From Megalobrama amblycephala (taxonomy: Eukaryota > Chordata > Actinopteri > Cypriniformes > Xenocyprididae): DNA of 64,000 nucleotides. The DNA lies in contig NC_063046.1 of NCBI RefSeq assembly GCF_018812025.1, positions 774,328-838,327 on the forward strand. Reading direction: 5' to 3'. Shown here in pieces: positions 46,201 through 55,709 of this stretch. The notes under the pieces were generated by a model, which was given only the letters and a program-made list of their open reading frames with translations, did no database searches and was not told the origin of the DNA. Every line of letters starts with the position of its first letter. Position 1 is the stretch's first letter. Both the position numbers and the translations under genes were made by a program.

Positions 46201-49200
46201 TGTTTGAGTGTTTGTTGTTTGAGTGGTTGTAGTGTCCGCTGATGTTTGACTTGTTGCGGTTTCAGTGGTTGTAGTGTCCGCTGATGTTTGAGTTGGTGCT
46301 GTTTCAGTTTTTGTAGTGCCCACTGATGTTTGAGTTGTTGCTGATTCAGTGGTTGTAGTTTCTAGTGATGTTTGAGTTGTTACAGTTTCAGTGGTTGTAG
46401 TGTCTGCTGATGTTTGAGTTGTTGCTGTGTCTGTGGTTGTTGTGTCTGCTGATGTTTGAGTTGTTGGAGTTTCAGTGGTTGTAGTGTCTGGTGATGATTG
46501 AGTTGTTGCTGAGTCAGTGGTTGTAGTGTCTGCTGATGTTTGAGTTGTTGCTGAGTCAGTGGTTGTAGTGTCTAGTGATGTTTGAGTTGTTACAGTTTCA
46601 GTGGTTGTAGTGTCTGCTGATGTTTGAGTTGTTGCTGAGTCAGTGGTTGTAGTGTCTAGTGATGTTTGAGTTGTTACAGTTTCAGTGGTTGTAGTGTCTG
46701 CTGATGTTTGAGTTGTTGCTGTTTCTGTGGTTGTAGTGTCCGCTGATGTTTGAGTTGCTGCAGTTTCACTGGTTGTAGTTTCTGCTGATGTTTGAGTTGG
46801 TGCAGTTTCTGTGGTTGTAGTTTCCGCTGATGTTTGAGTTGTTGCGGTTTCAATGGTTGTAGTGTCTGCTGATGTTTGAGTTGGTGCAGTTTCTGTGGTT
46901 GTAGTGTCCACTGATGTTTGAGTTGTTGCAGTTTCAGTGGTTGTAGTGTCTGCTGATGTTTGAGTTGTTGCAGTTTCAGTGATTGTAGTGTCTGCTGATG
47001 TTTGAGTTGGTGCAGTTTCAGTGGTTATAGTGTCCACTGATGTTTGAGTTGTTGCGGTTTCAGTGGTTGTAGTGTCCGCTGATGTTTGACTTGTTGCGGT
47101 TTCAGTGGTTGTAGTGTCCGCTGATGTTTGAGTTGTTGTTATTTCAGTTTTTGTAGTGCCCACTGATGTTTGAGTTGTTGCTGAGTCAGTGGTTGTAGTT
47201 TCTAGTGATGTTTGAGTTGTTACAGTTTCAGTGGTTGTAGTGTCTGCTGATGTTTGAGTTGTTGCTGTTTCTGTGGTTGTAGTGTCCGCTGATGTTTGAG
47301 TTGCTGCAGTTTCACTGGTTGTAGTTTCTGGTGATGTTTGAGTTGTTGCGGTTTCAGTGGTTGCTGTTTCAGTGGTTATAGTGTCCACTGATGTTTGAGT
47401 TGCTGCAGTTTCACTGGTTGTAGTTTCTGGTGATGTTTGAGTTGTTGCGGTTTCAGTGGTTGCTGTTTCAGTGGTTGTAGTGTCCACTGGTGTTTGAGTT
47501 GTTGCTGAGTCAGTGATTGTAGTGTCTAGTGATGTTTGAGTTGCTGCAGTTTCAGTGGTTGTAGTTTCTGTTGATGTTTGACTTGTGGTTTCAGTGGTTG
47601 TAGTGTCTGCTGATGTTTGAGTTATTGCCGTTTCTGTGGATGTAGTGTCTGCTGCTGTTTGAGTTGTTGCGGTTTCGGTGGTTGTAGTGTCTGCTGCTGT
47701 TTGAGTGTTTGTTGTTTGAGTGGTTGTAGTGTCCGCTGATGTTTGACTTGTTGCGGTTTCAGTGGTTGTAGTGTTTGCTGATGTTTGAGTTGCTGTTTCA
47801 GTTTTTGTAGTGTCTAGTGATGTTTGAGTTGTTACAGTTTCAGTGGTTGTAGTGTCTGCTGATGTTTGAGTTGTTGCGGTTTCAGTGGTTGTAGTCTCTG
47901 CTGATGTTTGAGTTGTTGCTGTTTCTGTTTTTGTAGTGTCTGCTGATGTTTGAGTTGTTGCTGAGTCAGTGGTTGTAGTGTCTAGTGATGTTCGAGTTGT
48001 TACAGTTTCAGTGGTTGTAGTGTCTGCTGATGTTTGAGTTGTTGCTGTTTCTGTGGTTGTAGTGTCCGCTGATGTTTGAGTTTTTGCGGTTTCAGTGGTT
48101 GTAGTGTCTGCCGTTGTTTGAGTTGTTGAGGTTTCAGTGGTTGTAGTGTCTGGTGATGTTTGAGTTGCTGCAGTTTCACTGGTTGTAGTTTCTGCTGATG
48201 TTTGAGTTGGTGCAGTTTCCGCTGATGTTTGAGTTGTTGCGGTTTCAATGGTTGTAGTGTCTGCTGATGTTTGAGTTGTTGCGGTTTCTGTGGTTGTAGT
48301 GTCCACTGATGTTTGAGTTGTTGCAGTTTCAGTGGTTGTAGTGTCTGCTGATGTTTGAGTTGTTGCAGTTTCAGTGGTTGTAGTGTCTGCTGATGTTTGA
48401 GTTGGTGCAGATTCAGTAGCTGTAGTGTCTGCTGATGTTTGAGTTGGTGCAGATTCAGTGGTTGTAGTGTCTGCTGATGTTTGAGTTGTTGCGGTTTCAG
48501 TGGTTGTAGTGTCTGCTGACGTTTGAGTTGTTGCAGATTCCGTAGTTATAGTGTCCACTGATGTTAGAGTTGGTGCCGTTTCAGTAATTGTAGTGTCTGC
48601 TGATGTTTGAGTTGTTGCACTTTCAGTGGTTGTAGTGTCCACTGATGTTTGAGTTGTTGCAGGTTCAGTGGTTGTAGTGTCCGCTGATGTTTGAGTTGGT
48701 GCAGTTTCTGTGGTTGTAGTGTCCGCTGATGTTTGAGTTGTTGCGATTTCAGTGGTTGTAGTGTCTGCTGATGTTTGAGTTGTTGCAGTTTCAGTGGTCG
48801 TAGTGTCTAGTGTTGTTTGAGTTGGTGCAGTTTCAGTGGTTGTAGTGACTAGTGATGTTTGAGTTGTTGCACTTCCAGTGGTTGTAGTGTCCGCTGATGT
48901 TTGATTTGTTGCGGGTTCAGTGGTTGTAGTGTACGCTGATGTTTGAGTTGGTGCAGTTTCAGTGGTTGTAGTGTCTGCTGATGTTTGAGTTGGTGCAGAT
49001 TCAGTAGCTGTAGTGTCTGCTGATGTTTGAGTTGGTGCAGATTCAGTGGTTGTAGTGTCTGCTGATGTTTGAGTTGTTGCGGTTTCAGTGGTTGTAGTTT
49101 CTGCTGACGTTTGAGTTGTTGCAGATTCCGTAGTTATAGTGTCCACTGATGTTAGAGTTGGTGCCGTTTCAGTAATTGTAGTGTCTGCTGATGTTTGAGT

Positions 49201-50588
49201 TGGCGCAGTTTCAATAGTTGTAGTGTCTCCTGATGTTTGAGTTGTTGCACTTTCAGTGGTTGTAGTGTCCACTGATGTTTGAGTTGTTGCAGGTTCAGTG
49301 GTTGTAGTGTCCGCTGATGTTTGAGTTGGTGCAGTTTCAATAGTTGTACTTTCTGCTGATGTTTGAGTTGTTGCACTTCCAGTGGTTGTAGTGTCCGCTG
49401 ATGTTTGACTTGTTGCGGGTTCAGTGGTTGTAGTGTACGCTGATGTTTGAGTTGGTGCAGTTTCAGTGGTTGTAGTGTCAGCTGATGTTTGAGTGGTTGT
49501 AGTTTCAGTGGTTGTAGTGTCTGCTGATGTTTGAGATGTTACAGTTTCTGTGGTTGTAGTGTCTGCTGATGTTTGAGTTTTTGCGGTTTCAGTTGTTGTA
49601 GTTTCTGCTGATGTTTGAGTTTTTGCAGTTTCAGTGGTTGTAGTGTCTGCTGATGTTTGAGTTGTTGTGGTTTCAGTGGTTGTAGTGTCTGGTGATGTTT
49701 GAGTTTGTGCAGTTTCAGTAGTTGCATTGTCTAGTAATGTGACAGTTATTGCATTTTCAGTAGTTGTAGTGTCTGCTGCTGTTTGAGTTCTTTCACTTTC
49801 AGTGGTTGTAGTGTCCGTTGATGTTTGATTTGTTGTGGTTTCAGAAGTTGTAGTGTCCACTGATGTTTGAGTTGTTGTTGGTTCAGTGATTGTAGTGTCC
49901 ATTGATGTTTGAGTTATTGCAGTTTCAGTGGTTGTATTGTCTGCCGATGTTTGAGTCGTTGCGGGTTCAATGGTCGTAGTGTGGCCTGATGTTTGAGTTG
50001 TTGCAGTTTCAGTGGTTGTAGTGTCCGCTGATGTTTGAGTTGGTGCAGTTTCAGTAGTTGTAGTGTTCTGAGATGCACAACTACATGCACAACTACATGT
50101 ACTCCGGAGATGTAAACCTACGGTTTCAGTAGTTGTAGGTTCAGTGGTTGTAGAGTCCACTAATTTTTGAGTTGTTGCCGTTTCAGTAGTTGAAGTGTCC
50201 GCTGATGTTTCAGTTGTTGCAGTTTCAGTAGTTGTAGTCTCCGGAGATTTCTGAGTTGGTGCATTTTCAGTAGTTGTAGTCTCTGGAGATGTATTACCAC
50301 ATGTACATGTACAACTGCATGTACTCCGGAGATGTACAACTACAGTTTCAGTATTTGTAGTCTCCGGAGATGTTTGAGTTGATGCAGTTTCAGTAGTTGT
50401 AGTGTTCGTTGATGTTGAATTTGTTGTAGTAGCACTACAATATACTGTTGTTAAAAAAAATCAAAGCAACATTCATCATAATGCAACTGTGACACTTAAA
50501 TAAGTATTAAAAGAAATTAAGAATTTGCATGATCAGTAATTTACATACCTAAACTTAACACTGCAATGATCAGTGCTTTTCTACTCAT
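34619..50588 (-). CDS. Mucin-like, SEA-module, probably GPI-anchored surface protein (11 coding exons)
   Basis: Exons, high to low: 50588-50549, 50444-42991, 38998-38934, 38114-37999, 37795-37071, 36769-36705, 36156-35975, 35855-35743, 35657-35593, 35496-35318, 34710-34619. Every intron is GT-AG, phases match at every junction, and the sum is 9,096 nt (3,031 residues plus stop). Order: signal peptide (about 1-17), giant Thr-rich repeat domain (about 30-2455), SEA-like module 1 (about 2460-2558), Thr/Ser/Pro domain 2 (about 2560-2760), SEA-like modules 2 and 3 (about 2765-3001), hydrophobic C-terminus. It should be a heavily O-glycosylated cell-surface or shed mucin. I do not recognise an orthologue. 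A 5-prime untranslated exon may lie upstream, since an acceptor (tttatag before GTGAAC at 50612) precedes the ATG. Confidence 0.87.
35318..36769 (-). CDS. Mucin-like gene exons 6-10: SEA-like modules 2 and 3
   Basis: Exon 6 (36769-36705, 65 bp: FDEVYKTKYGDLFIKTNVLAF) and exon 7 (36156-35975, 182 bp: NVQADVELVFNEKSTETIP) complete module 2. Exon 8 (35855-35743, 113 bp: KIPVTILTEGTFVTAL), exon 9 (35657-35593, 65 bp: FFFADYPGSFSTLTITNF) and exon 10 (35496-35318, 179 bp: NSIDLTFTAEAILPNS) form module 3. The middle exons are all 65 bp and start in phase 0 and end in phase 2, as in module 1; the last exon of each module ends in phase 1. Neither module has the GSxxx cleavage motif. Several NxS/T sites suggest N-glycosylation. 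Confidence 0.85.
36271..36635. mobile_element. 365-bp hAT-type MITE in intron 6 of the mucin-like gene
   Basis: The ends are inverted repeats beginning CAGTGTTTCTCAACT and continuing through cctcgggacccactgctctg for over 50 bp. The direct repeat ctttaagaa abuts both ends (36262-36270 and 36636-36644), fitting a target duplication of 8-9 bp. An L2/SINE tail (36446-36507) is nested inside. The element lies between exon 7 and exon 6, well away from the splice sites. Confidence 0.82.
36446..36507 (+). mobile_element. L2/SINE 3-prime tail nested in the intronic MITE
   Basis: The text is nearly identical to 22948-23010 (gctgctttgaaacaattacc, then aaaagcgctatataaataaa, then gacttgact). It is antisense to the mucin-like gene. 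Only the tail is present, as expected for extreme 5-prime truncation. Confidence 0.7.
37071..37795 (-). CDS. Mucin-like gene exon 5: second Thr/Ser/Pro domain and start of module 2
   Basis: The acceptor is cacacaacag and the donor GCG|GTAAGT. The first about 200 residues are runs of Thr broken by SP or SSP (TTTTTTSPTTTT type), in nested repeats of about 18-33 bp; the last about 37 residues are non-repetitive (SVALQIVILDTYVLEL, then FITLATKVVRA) and form the first strand and helix of SEA-like module 2. The repeat unit and the SP spacing differ from exon 2, so the two mucin domains arose independently or diverged strongly. Confidence 0.85.
37999..38998 (-). CDS. Mucin-like gene exons 3-4: SEA-like module 1
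   Basis: Exon 3 (38998-38934, 65 bp) encodes INAIFRRTFSGSYVGLTVIRF; exon 4 (38114-37999, 116 bp) encodes RGSIITEMKVIF and then a Ser/Asn/Thr-rich end. Together with the end of exon 2 this gives the usual SEA order: a helix with FxxR, then SYxGLxVxxF, then GSIIxxMKVxF. The GSIIT motif is close to the GSVVV autocleavage site of SEA domains, but I cannot say whether it cuts. Exon 4 is shorter than its counterparts in modules 2 and 3 (116 against 182 and 179 bp). The intron between exons 2 and 3 is 3,992 bp and holds a DIRS-like element. Confidence 0.85.
39546..41990 (-). mobile_element. Degenerate DIRS1-like retrotransposon with inverted termini in intron 2
   Basis: The text 39546-39715 (from cactgtaaccctgttccctg) is the inverted complement of about 41848-41988 at roughly 85 percent by eye. 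Inside, on the minus strand at about 40290-39700, frameshifted pieces read YYSRYFLVPK, then RMHIF, then NIATTQEVPEVRFWG, which resemble the order of RT motifs in DIRS1/Ngaro elements. Inverted terminal repeats are typical of DIRS1, which integrates with a tyrosine recombinase. The recombinase and most of pol are missing. A degraded direct duplication is visible between about 40610-40825 and 41080-41235. A (GA)n run lies at about 41459-41482. Confidence 0.65.
42261..42587 (+). repeat. Four copies of a tgtcgattaggagac motif, split by an L2-type insertion
   Basis: The motif lies at 42261-42287, 42503-42529, 42546-42567 and 42568-42587, with the first two extending to a shared gctc(t/c)gaaagat. 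Between the first and second sits minus-strand L2-type tail sequence at about 42297-42480, with gtcaagtc at both edges as a possible target duplication. The motif is unnamed; it may belong to an LTR or a small tandem repeat. It lies in intron 2 of the mucin-like gene, 400 bp from exon 2. Confidence 0.6.
42297..42480 (-). mobile_element. L2 3-prime end, minus strand
   Basis: Read on the minus strand the segment ends with the L2 tail (gtaaagctgctttgacac, then gcgctatatgaataaa) preceded by ctgcctgcattgacac and ttaagagctgctgtgcagcc, the same order as at 13110-13239. It is truncated upstream. It interrupts the small repeat described at 42261-42587. Confidence 0.75.
42991..50444 (-). CDS. Mucin-like gene exon 2: 7,454-bp exon with about 165-170 copies of a 42-bp repeat
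   Basis: The acceptor ttaacaacag precedes 50444 and the donor GAG|GTACAT ends the exon at 42991. The frame is open for all 2,484 codons. From about 50040 to 43100 it is a 42-bp repeat encoding DTTTTETATTQTSA with variants (S/A/P/L/V before D, P or S for A, and a few shortened units with TTETATTET). Thr makes up about half of all residues, which implies dense O-glycosylation. Near the N-terminus two related Cys-rich islands occur, LRSTCSCTCTCG (near 50330-50290) and LRSTCSCACSCA (near 50115-50075). The last about 40 residues leave the repeat and begin SEA-like module 1 (VLVMFSSNEDF). Confidence 0.9.
50549..50588 (-). CDS. Mucin-like gene exon 1: start codon and signal peptide
   Basis: ATG at 50588-50586 opens 13 codons plus one base, MSRKALIIAVLSL, then donor GTATGT. 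Joined by phase to exon 2 the text continues V-Y-C-S-A-T-T, giving a short basic start, a hydrophobic core and a small-residue cleavage site: a typical signal peptide of about 17 residues. This is the reason for choosing this start. The intron to exon 2 is only 104 bp. Confidence 0.85.
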
Positions 50589-50612
50589 CTTGGTAGCTGT
50601 CAAATAGTTCAC

Positions 50613-52212
50613 CTATAAACACATAATATATAAGATCAGAAAATACGTACGGAAAGACATATTGAGATGTGCTATTGTGACATTTTTGACATGTCATTGA
50701 CAGTGAAATAAACAAAACAGAAAAAACAAAAAAACTTAGGAATACAAACCCCCTCTTTCCAGCACAGGAACCTGTGATGATTGTGATGACTTGTCTTTTT
50801 GTACAGTGTACTGCACATTAATGAAGATGAAAGTAGTTGTCATAAATAACAAGAAAACAAGGGAAGAATTGCACTACTATTTAAAAGTTTGGTGTCAGTA
50901 ATTTTTTTTTTTTGTTTTAAATGTTTTTGAGATTAGCCTCTTCTTCCTACCAAACCTGCATTTTAGGGCTGCATGATATATAATTTTATCATCAACATTC
51001 TACATTGACTATCACAGATGCACACATCACAGGATGTGTAATGTCAAGTTAGTAGAAATCGTAGTTGATCTGGATCCGTACGGACCAGGGCAGTTCAAAA
51101 AGCATGTGATTTGCGGATTAATTGCAAAATTCTGACAGTTAAACGTTTTTAAGTCCTGTCAGTTTAAACATTCAAGCAGGGGCAGACTGGCCATTTGAAG
51201 CACAGGGATTTTTCCCAGTGGGACGCTGGACAATGTGGGCTGGCGTGTTGCTACGTAAATATATAAAGAAAAAAATAATAGTACATTTACTTATTACAAT
51301 TTCCGTCTGCCCAGGCGAATGCCACCCCACTGCATTTAGCATGCTCTGGCTCAGTACGGTGGTCTAACAGCACTCATCAGTATCAAAATGTTTGAGATGG
51401 CCAATCAAATCAAAGAAGGCAGGATTTACTGTTCACATAAGTCAAGCCCAAGCAGTAATTCAGTGCAGTGCTTTTTACTGCTTGAAGAATGCAAGGTTAG
51501 ATGACAAGACTGAATATGGCAATGTTTGCCTACTGTTTAAAATATAAAAATGTTAAATAGGGTGGCCATCTGTCCTCATTTGTCCACCTCTTAAGATTGC
51601 CCCTATTTTATAGCATACTGTATCCATTGGTATATAATTAATATATAAATAGTTAATAAATTAAAAAATAGGCTAAGTTTAAGCTAATATTATGTGATAT
51701 AACCTACATTATAGACCCAATATTGCCAATATTGAGTGGTTTTGCTCCAAAATAGTTCCAAATCAGAACACTTGCATCTCCGCTCAACACAGTGTTGTTT
51801 TGTTCTTGAATGAATCAGAATTTTTTTTTTATGAATCACATGAGACAGTGATTCAATGACCAATTCATAAATATATACCCTGTGTCCCAAAGCATAGTAT
51901 ATTTACAAAACATGACTATACATTCATAAATGATAAATAAGTGGTATGCTAACGATTTACAAATGTGTTGTAAGTTACCTTAAAGTATAAATAAATCAAA
52001 CAGATCATTAATAGATGGTTGATAAGTTATTAGTTGATACATTATTTATTGTTTATAAATAAATGAAGTATTGGGTAGGGCTTTTAGGGCTGGGGTAGGT
52101 GTAGTCATTAATAAAAAATGAGTTTTGCTAAATGGAAATAGGACAAATAGTGTAAAAAGTCCCCACATTGCATTTAAATGAACACACATTTTAATTGGTA
52201 ATGACAGTCTAT
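50613..52212. other. Region upstream of the mucin-like gene, with an AT-rich MITE at 51897-52075
   Basis: This stretch should hold the promoter of the minus-strand gene. A tttaaata word on the minus strand near 50881 could serve as a TATA-like box and a gtttgt donor near 50750 could end an untranslated exon, but both are weak. The part 51897-52075 is an AT-rich repeat related to 3700-3840 in the opposite orientation. The remainder shows no coding frame of note. Confidence 0.4.
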
Positions 52213-53049
52213 GTCATTTCATGACAACAGACGTAACATGACACTGTAATTATTTTTATGCCAGCTAGAGGGCGCATGACTTTAAAATGTAAATATAGGT
52301 TGTAATAAGGTGCTTGAAAAACGACCTATATAGTTGGGGTTTTTTTGGAGGACAGTCTGAGTAACAGCCAGGTTTGACGTCACTGCTGCCAACCAGTGTT
52401 GCAGTGTTTGAAGCGTCAATTTTGAAAGTTTTAATGGATGACTGATATGTGCGATTATTAATGTATAATGATTATATTACAGAATAAGAATCTTTTCCTC
52501 ACACAGTGGTATCGTACAACTTCTGAAATCTTGGAATAAAATTCACAAAATAATGGACTACATTTATGATCAGTTTATGGTACGTTTTCATGTTATGGTG
52601 AGCAGCATGTCCCATAGGAAACAAAATAAAAATGAAATTATTTAGTGCTGATTAAATGGTGGCAGAGTATTTTTTTTTATTGGGTTAGGGTTAGGGTTAG
52701 GGTTATATTAACCCTATTATATACTAACCCTTCCTTATATTTTTTTTAATGTAAAGTTCAGGCTTTGGTAAAGTGATAGAATGAGATGGATCATGTAACA
52801 GGAAGATCTGCAAATGATATGTAACACATTTATAAGTGATGAATAGTATACACTTTAGATTAGGGTATGCAGAAAGCTTTGTAAATGATTTATTCATGCG
52901 TTTACACATCATCTATAACAGGTGTTGAACACTTTGTAGTGTGTACTGCAGTGTGAGTGCTGACTGGTGAGGGTATAGACAGCTGTCTTCTCTTACACAC
53001 ATGGAGTGTTTAACTCTGTGCACCTGATGTGAGCTTCATTGGAAGGTAA
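52213..53049 (+). repeat. Dispersed repeat, right copy (partner 1-770)
   Basis: Matches 1-770 in order and orientation. Differences include loss of the long T run and a gain of about 55 bp at 52675-52735 that contains telomere-like repeats. The copy ends at ggaaggtaa, as the partner does, so this may be a true element border. Nothing in it looks coding. Confidence 0.78.
52682..52705 (+). repeat. Interstitial (TTAGGG)n, about four units
   Basis: The text gggttagggttagggttagg plus gtta is the vertebrate telomere repeat. About 10 bp later ttaaccctattatatactaaccc reads as a degenerate copy of the opposite strand. The partner repeat at about 480 lacks this stretch, so it was gained here, perhaps during repair of a break. 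Confidence 0.85.
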
Positions 53050-53956
53050 AACTAGTTCACAGGTTCATTTTATCACTAGATTCCACACGCTCCACACAGA
53101 ACACAAGTCGGTACCATTAACCTGTTAACCAGCACTGGTACGCCGACGCACCAAAGCTTCTTTGTTTAAATTAGCTCAAATTTACTGTTAGATTTAATGT
53201 AATTACCTTGACAAACTATACATCATTAAAAAGATCTAAGACTCGAGCTTCAATTTTTAATCTTTATTTTATTCTCAACATCGTATAGTGACCGTTATTT
53301 GTTAATATGCGTCGGGAGTTATGAATATGAGAAACTGAGTCGTTACCTTTTCATTGAAATATGAACGCTCATCCATCCATCCAGCTTCATCCATTGAGAA
53401 AAAAACTCTGTACGATCATCATGAAAAAACTCCACAAAATAACATCCCTCGGGGCTTTTAGCTTAAAAGCATGCACATTTGGAGAAATATTGATTTACTG
53501 TCATACGTTTATGTCAATTTGCTATACAGATGATTAATATTTATTAAATTTTTACCCAAAACACGCTGTTGTCATTAACGACTTATAACTGAACGTTGTG
53601 CATTATAAAATAACACATCATGAACAAGAGGCAGTCATGTGACATACCATACATACCAGACATTAAAATATATAAACATACAGAACGTTTTTGAGAAAAA
53701 TACACGTTGCGATATGTGGTTTATCTTTATAATTCAAATAGTAAAAAATAAAAAAATAAAAATGCCCCTTAGTGACTAGAAAAGTTCTGTCGTGTTTTGA
53801 AAAAATGTAACGAGCCCAGAGATTTTGTAATGTAAATAAATATTTTTTAATCACTGAAGGGCTTATTGAAAGAAGGTTAGAATAATGAAATGAGGGATTA
53901 AATCAGAAGGTAATTATAATAGAGACAAAAGAAAAGAATCTGAGACTGGAGAGCAC
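53050..53956. other. Non-coding, with a short match to 16820-17033
   Basis: No gene is seen. The part 53807-53940 matches 16820-17033, and this shared repeat then runs into the gypsy LTR fragment that begins near 53957. The stretch 53050-53800 holds nothing I can name. Confidence 0.45.
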
Positions 53957-54757
53957 CACAAACACAATAACAGTTAGTGATGTTTATTAGACACACAGCA
54001 GAGATAACAGTAAATATAACATGTGCAGGTGAGTATAAGCCACAAGTGAACTTTGGACAATCATTAATTATGTTTACCATAAACTGAATGAAGAGACCTT
54101 ACTTATGTAGATGAATGATAGTTTGGGTATGTCTTTTTTGTCCAAAAGCGGGGGTTTGTTAACAAATAACTTATAAGTTTATAACTGTAATAAAACATTC
54201 ATAAAATGTTAACATATCACTTATTCATTATGAATATATAGTGTTTTGTAAGATCCTAACTAATAATTTCTAAACGACTTATAACTGATTATTATAAAAT
54301 GATACATTTAAAATAGGTGAAGATGAATGATGCTGGAGATGGAAGATACAGTTAGTGATGTTTATTAGACACACACAGACTAGGAAGTATAAGGTGAACA
54401 GTGAATGAAGAGACAGGAGGTCCTTTGTGTTTGTAGACTTGGAAATGAATGATGCTGGAGATGGAAGATACACACACACAGACTAGGAACACAGGAGGAG
54501 ACTTGGAAATGCTGGAGACAGGTAAGTAGATCACTAGGAGTCCTTGAGGTAAGCATGAAGGTAAGATGCGAACGAGACCGGACAGTGACTGAGTGCGTGT
54601 GAGTGTCTTTTGTACTGGTGCTGATTGGCGTGCTGATGAGGTGGAGTGCGCTGTGATTGATTCGTGGGGCAGGTCTGTTAGGATGGGTGGCATGGAAGGT
54701 GTGAAGCAGGTTGGGGTCGTTTCTGGGAACCCAAGAGCGCTCCTCGGGGCCATAGCC

Positions 54758-55670
54758 TTACCCGTCCACAAGATATTCCAGCTTACCACAATGGTGCCGG
54801 GAGTCCAAGATCTTGCAAACCTCATAGGCTGCACCATCATCCAGGATGAGTGTAAGGGGTGGTTCAGCTACTGCTACGCCAGGCTCTCTGGAGACAAGGA
54901 CAGAAGGGTGGTGAGACTTTAAAAGAGACACGTGGAATGTGGGGTGAATGCGGTACTGAGGAGGTAATTGGAGCCGATACGTGACCGGGTTCATCTACTT
55001 GGTGATGGTGAATGGGCCAATGAACCAGGGACTCAGTTTTTGGCAGGGCAGACGCAATCTGATGTCCCTGGTTGACAGCCAGGCCTTCTGTCCAGGTTGG
55101 TAGGCTGGGGCGTTGGAGTGGCGAAGGTTGGCTGTCATCCTGTGTCTGTGCAAGGCCTGTTGAAGCTGGTGGTGTGCGGAGTCCCAGACCCTCTCGCTCT
55201 CTCGGAACCAGTAGTCGACAGATGGAACGTCCGATGGTTCCCCTGACCAGGGGAACAGTGGGGGTTGGTAACTGAGCACTCACTGGAAAGGGGTGAGTCC
55301 AGTAGATGGTCGACACAGGGAGTTCTGTGCGTACTCTGCCCAACCCAGGTACTGGTTCCAAGAGTCCTGGTGGCCGTGACAGTAGGTATGGAGGAAGCGA
55401 CCGATCTCCTGGATCTTCCTTTCCCTTGCCCGTTAGATTGTGGGTGGTAACCACACAAGAGGCTGATGGTCACACCTAGGAGTGAGAAAAATGCTCTCCA
55501 TACCTGGGAAAATGAACTGAGGTCCTTTATCCGAAACGGTGTCTTCAGGGATTCCGTAGTATCTGAATATGTGATTAAACATGAGTTCAGCGGTCTCCAT
55601 GGCAGTGGGCAGTCCCCTTAGGGGAATCAAATGACAGGACTTGGAGAATCTGTCAACAATCACAAAGATG
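54758..55670 (-). pseudogene. Gypsy integrase core and chromodomain-like end, multiple frameshifts
   Basis: The integrase core starts with [16 protein letters not shown] (first catalytic Asp, near 55655), then VSDKGPQFI (second Asp, near 55520) and GYHPQSNGQ (near 55450), where a frameshift occurs at the point of the expected catalytic Glu. Further pieces in other frames follow, with [17 protein letters not shown] (near 55050) and YRIHPTFHVSLLK (near 54940). The end, with DDGAAYEVCKILDSR and KLEYLV (near 54850-54765), resembles the chromodomain of vertebrate chromoviruses. Confidence 0.8.
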
Positions 55671-55709
55671 CAGGTACAGTCATTGGAAGCAGGTAGGTCT
55701 GTTATGAAG

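Noticed and set aside
42991..50444. Possible CRISPR-like or satellite array because of regular 42-bp repeats
   Set aside because: Units are contiguous with no spacers, and the frame codes for a Thr-rich protein joined to a signal peptide and SEA-like exons; this is a coding minisatellite.
52682..52705. A chromosome end or a telomere-fusion site
   Set aside because: Only about four TTAGGG units are present and the flanking repeat continues on both sides.
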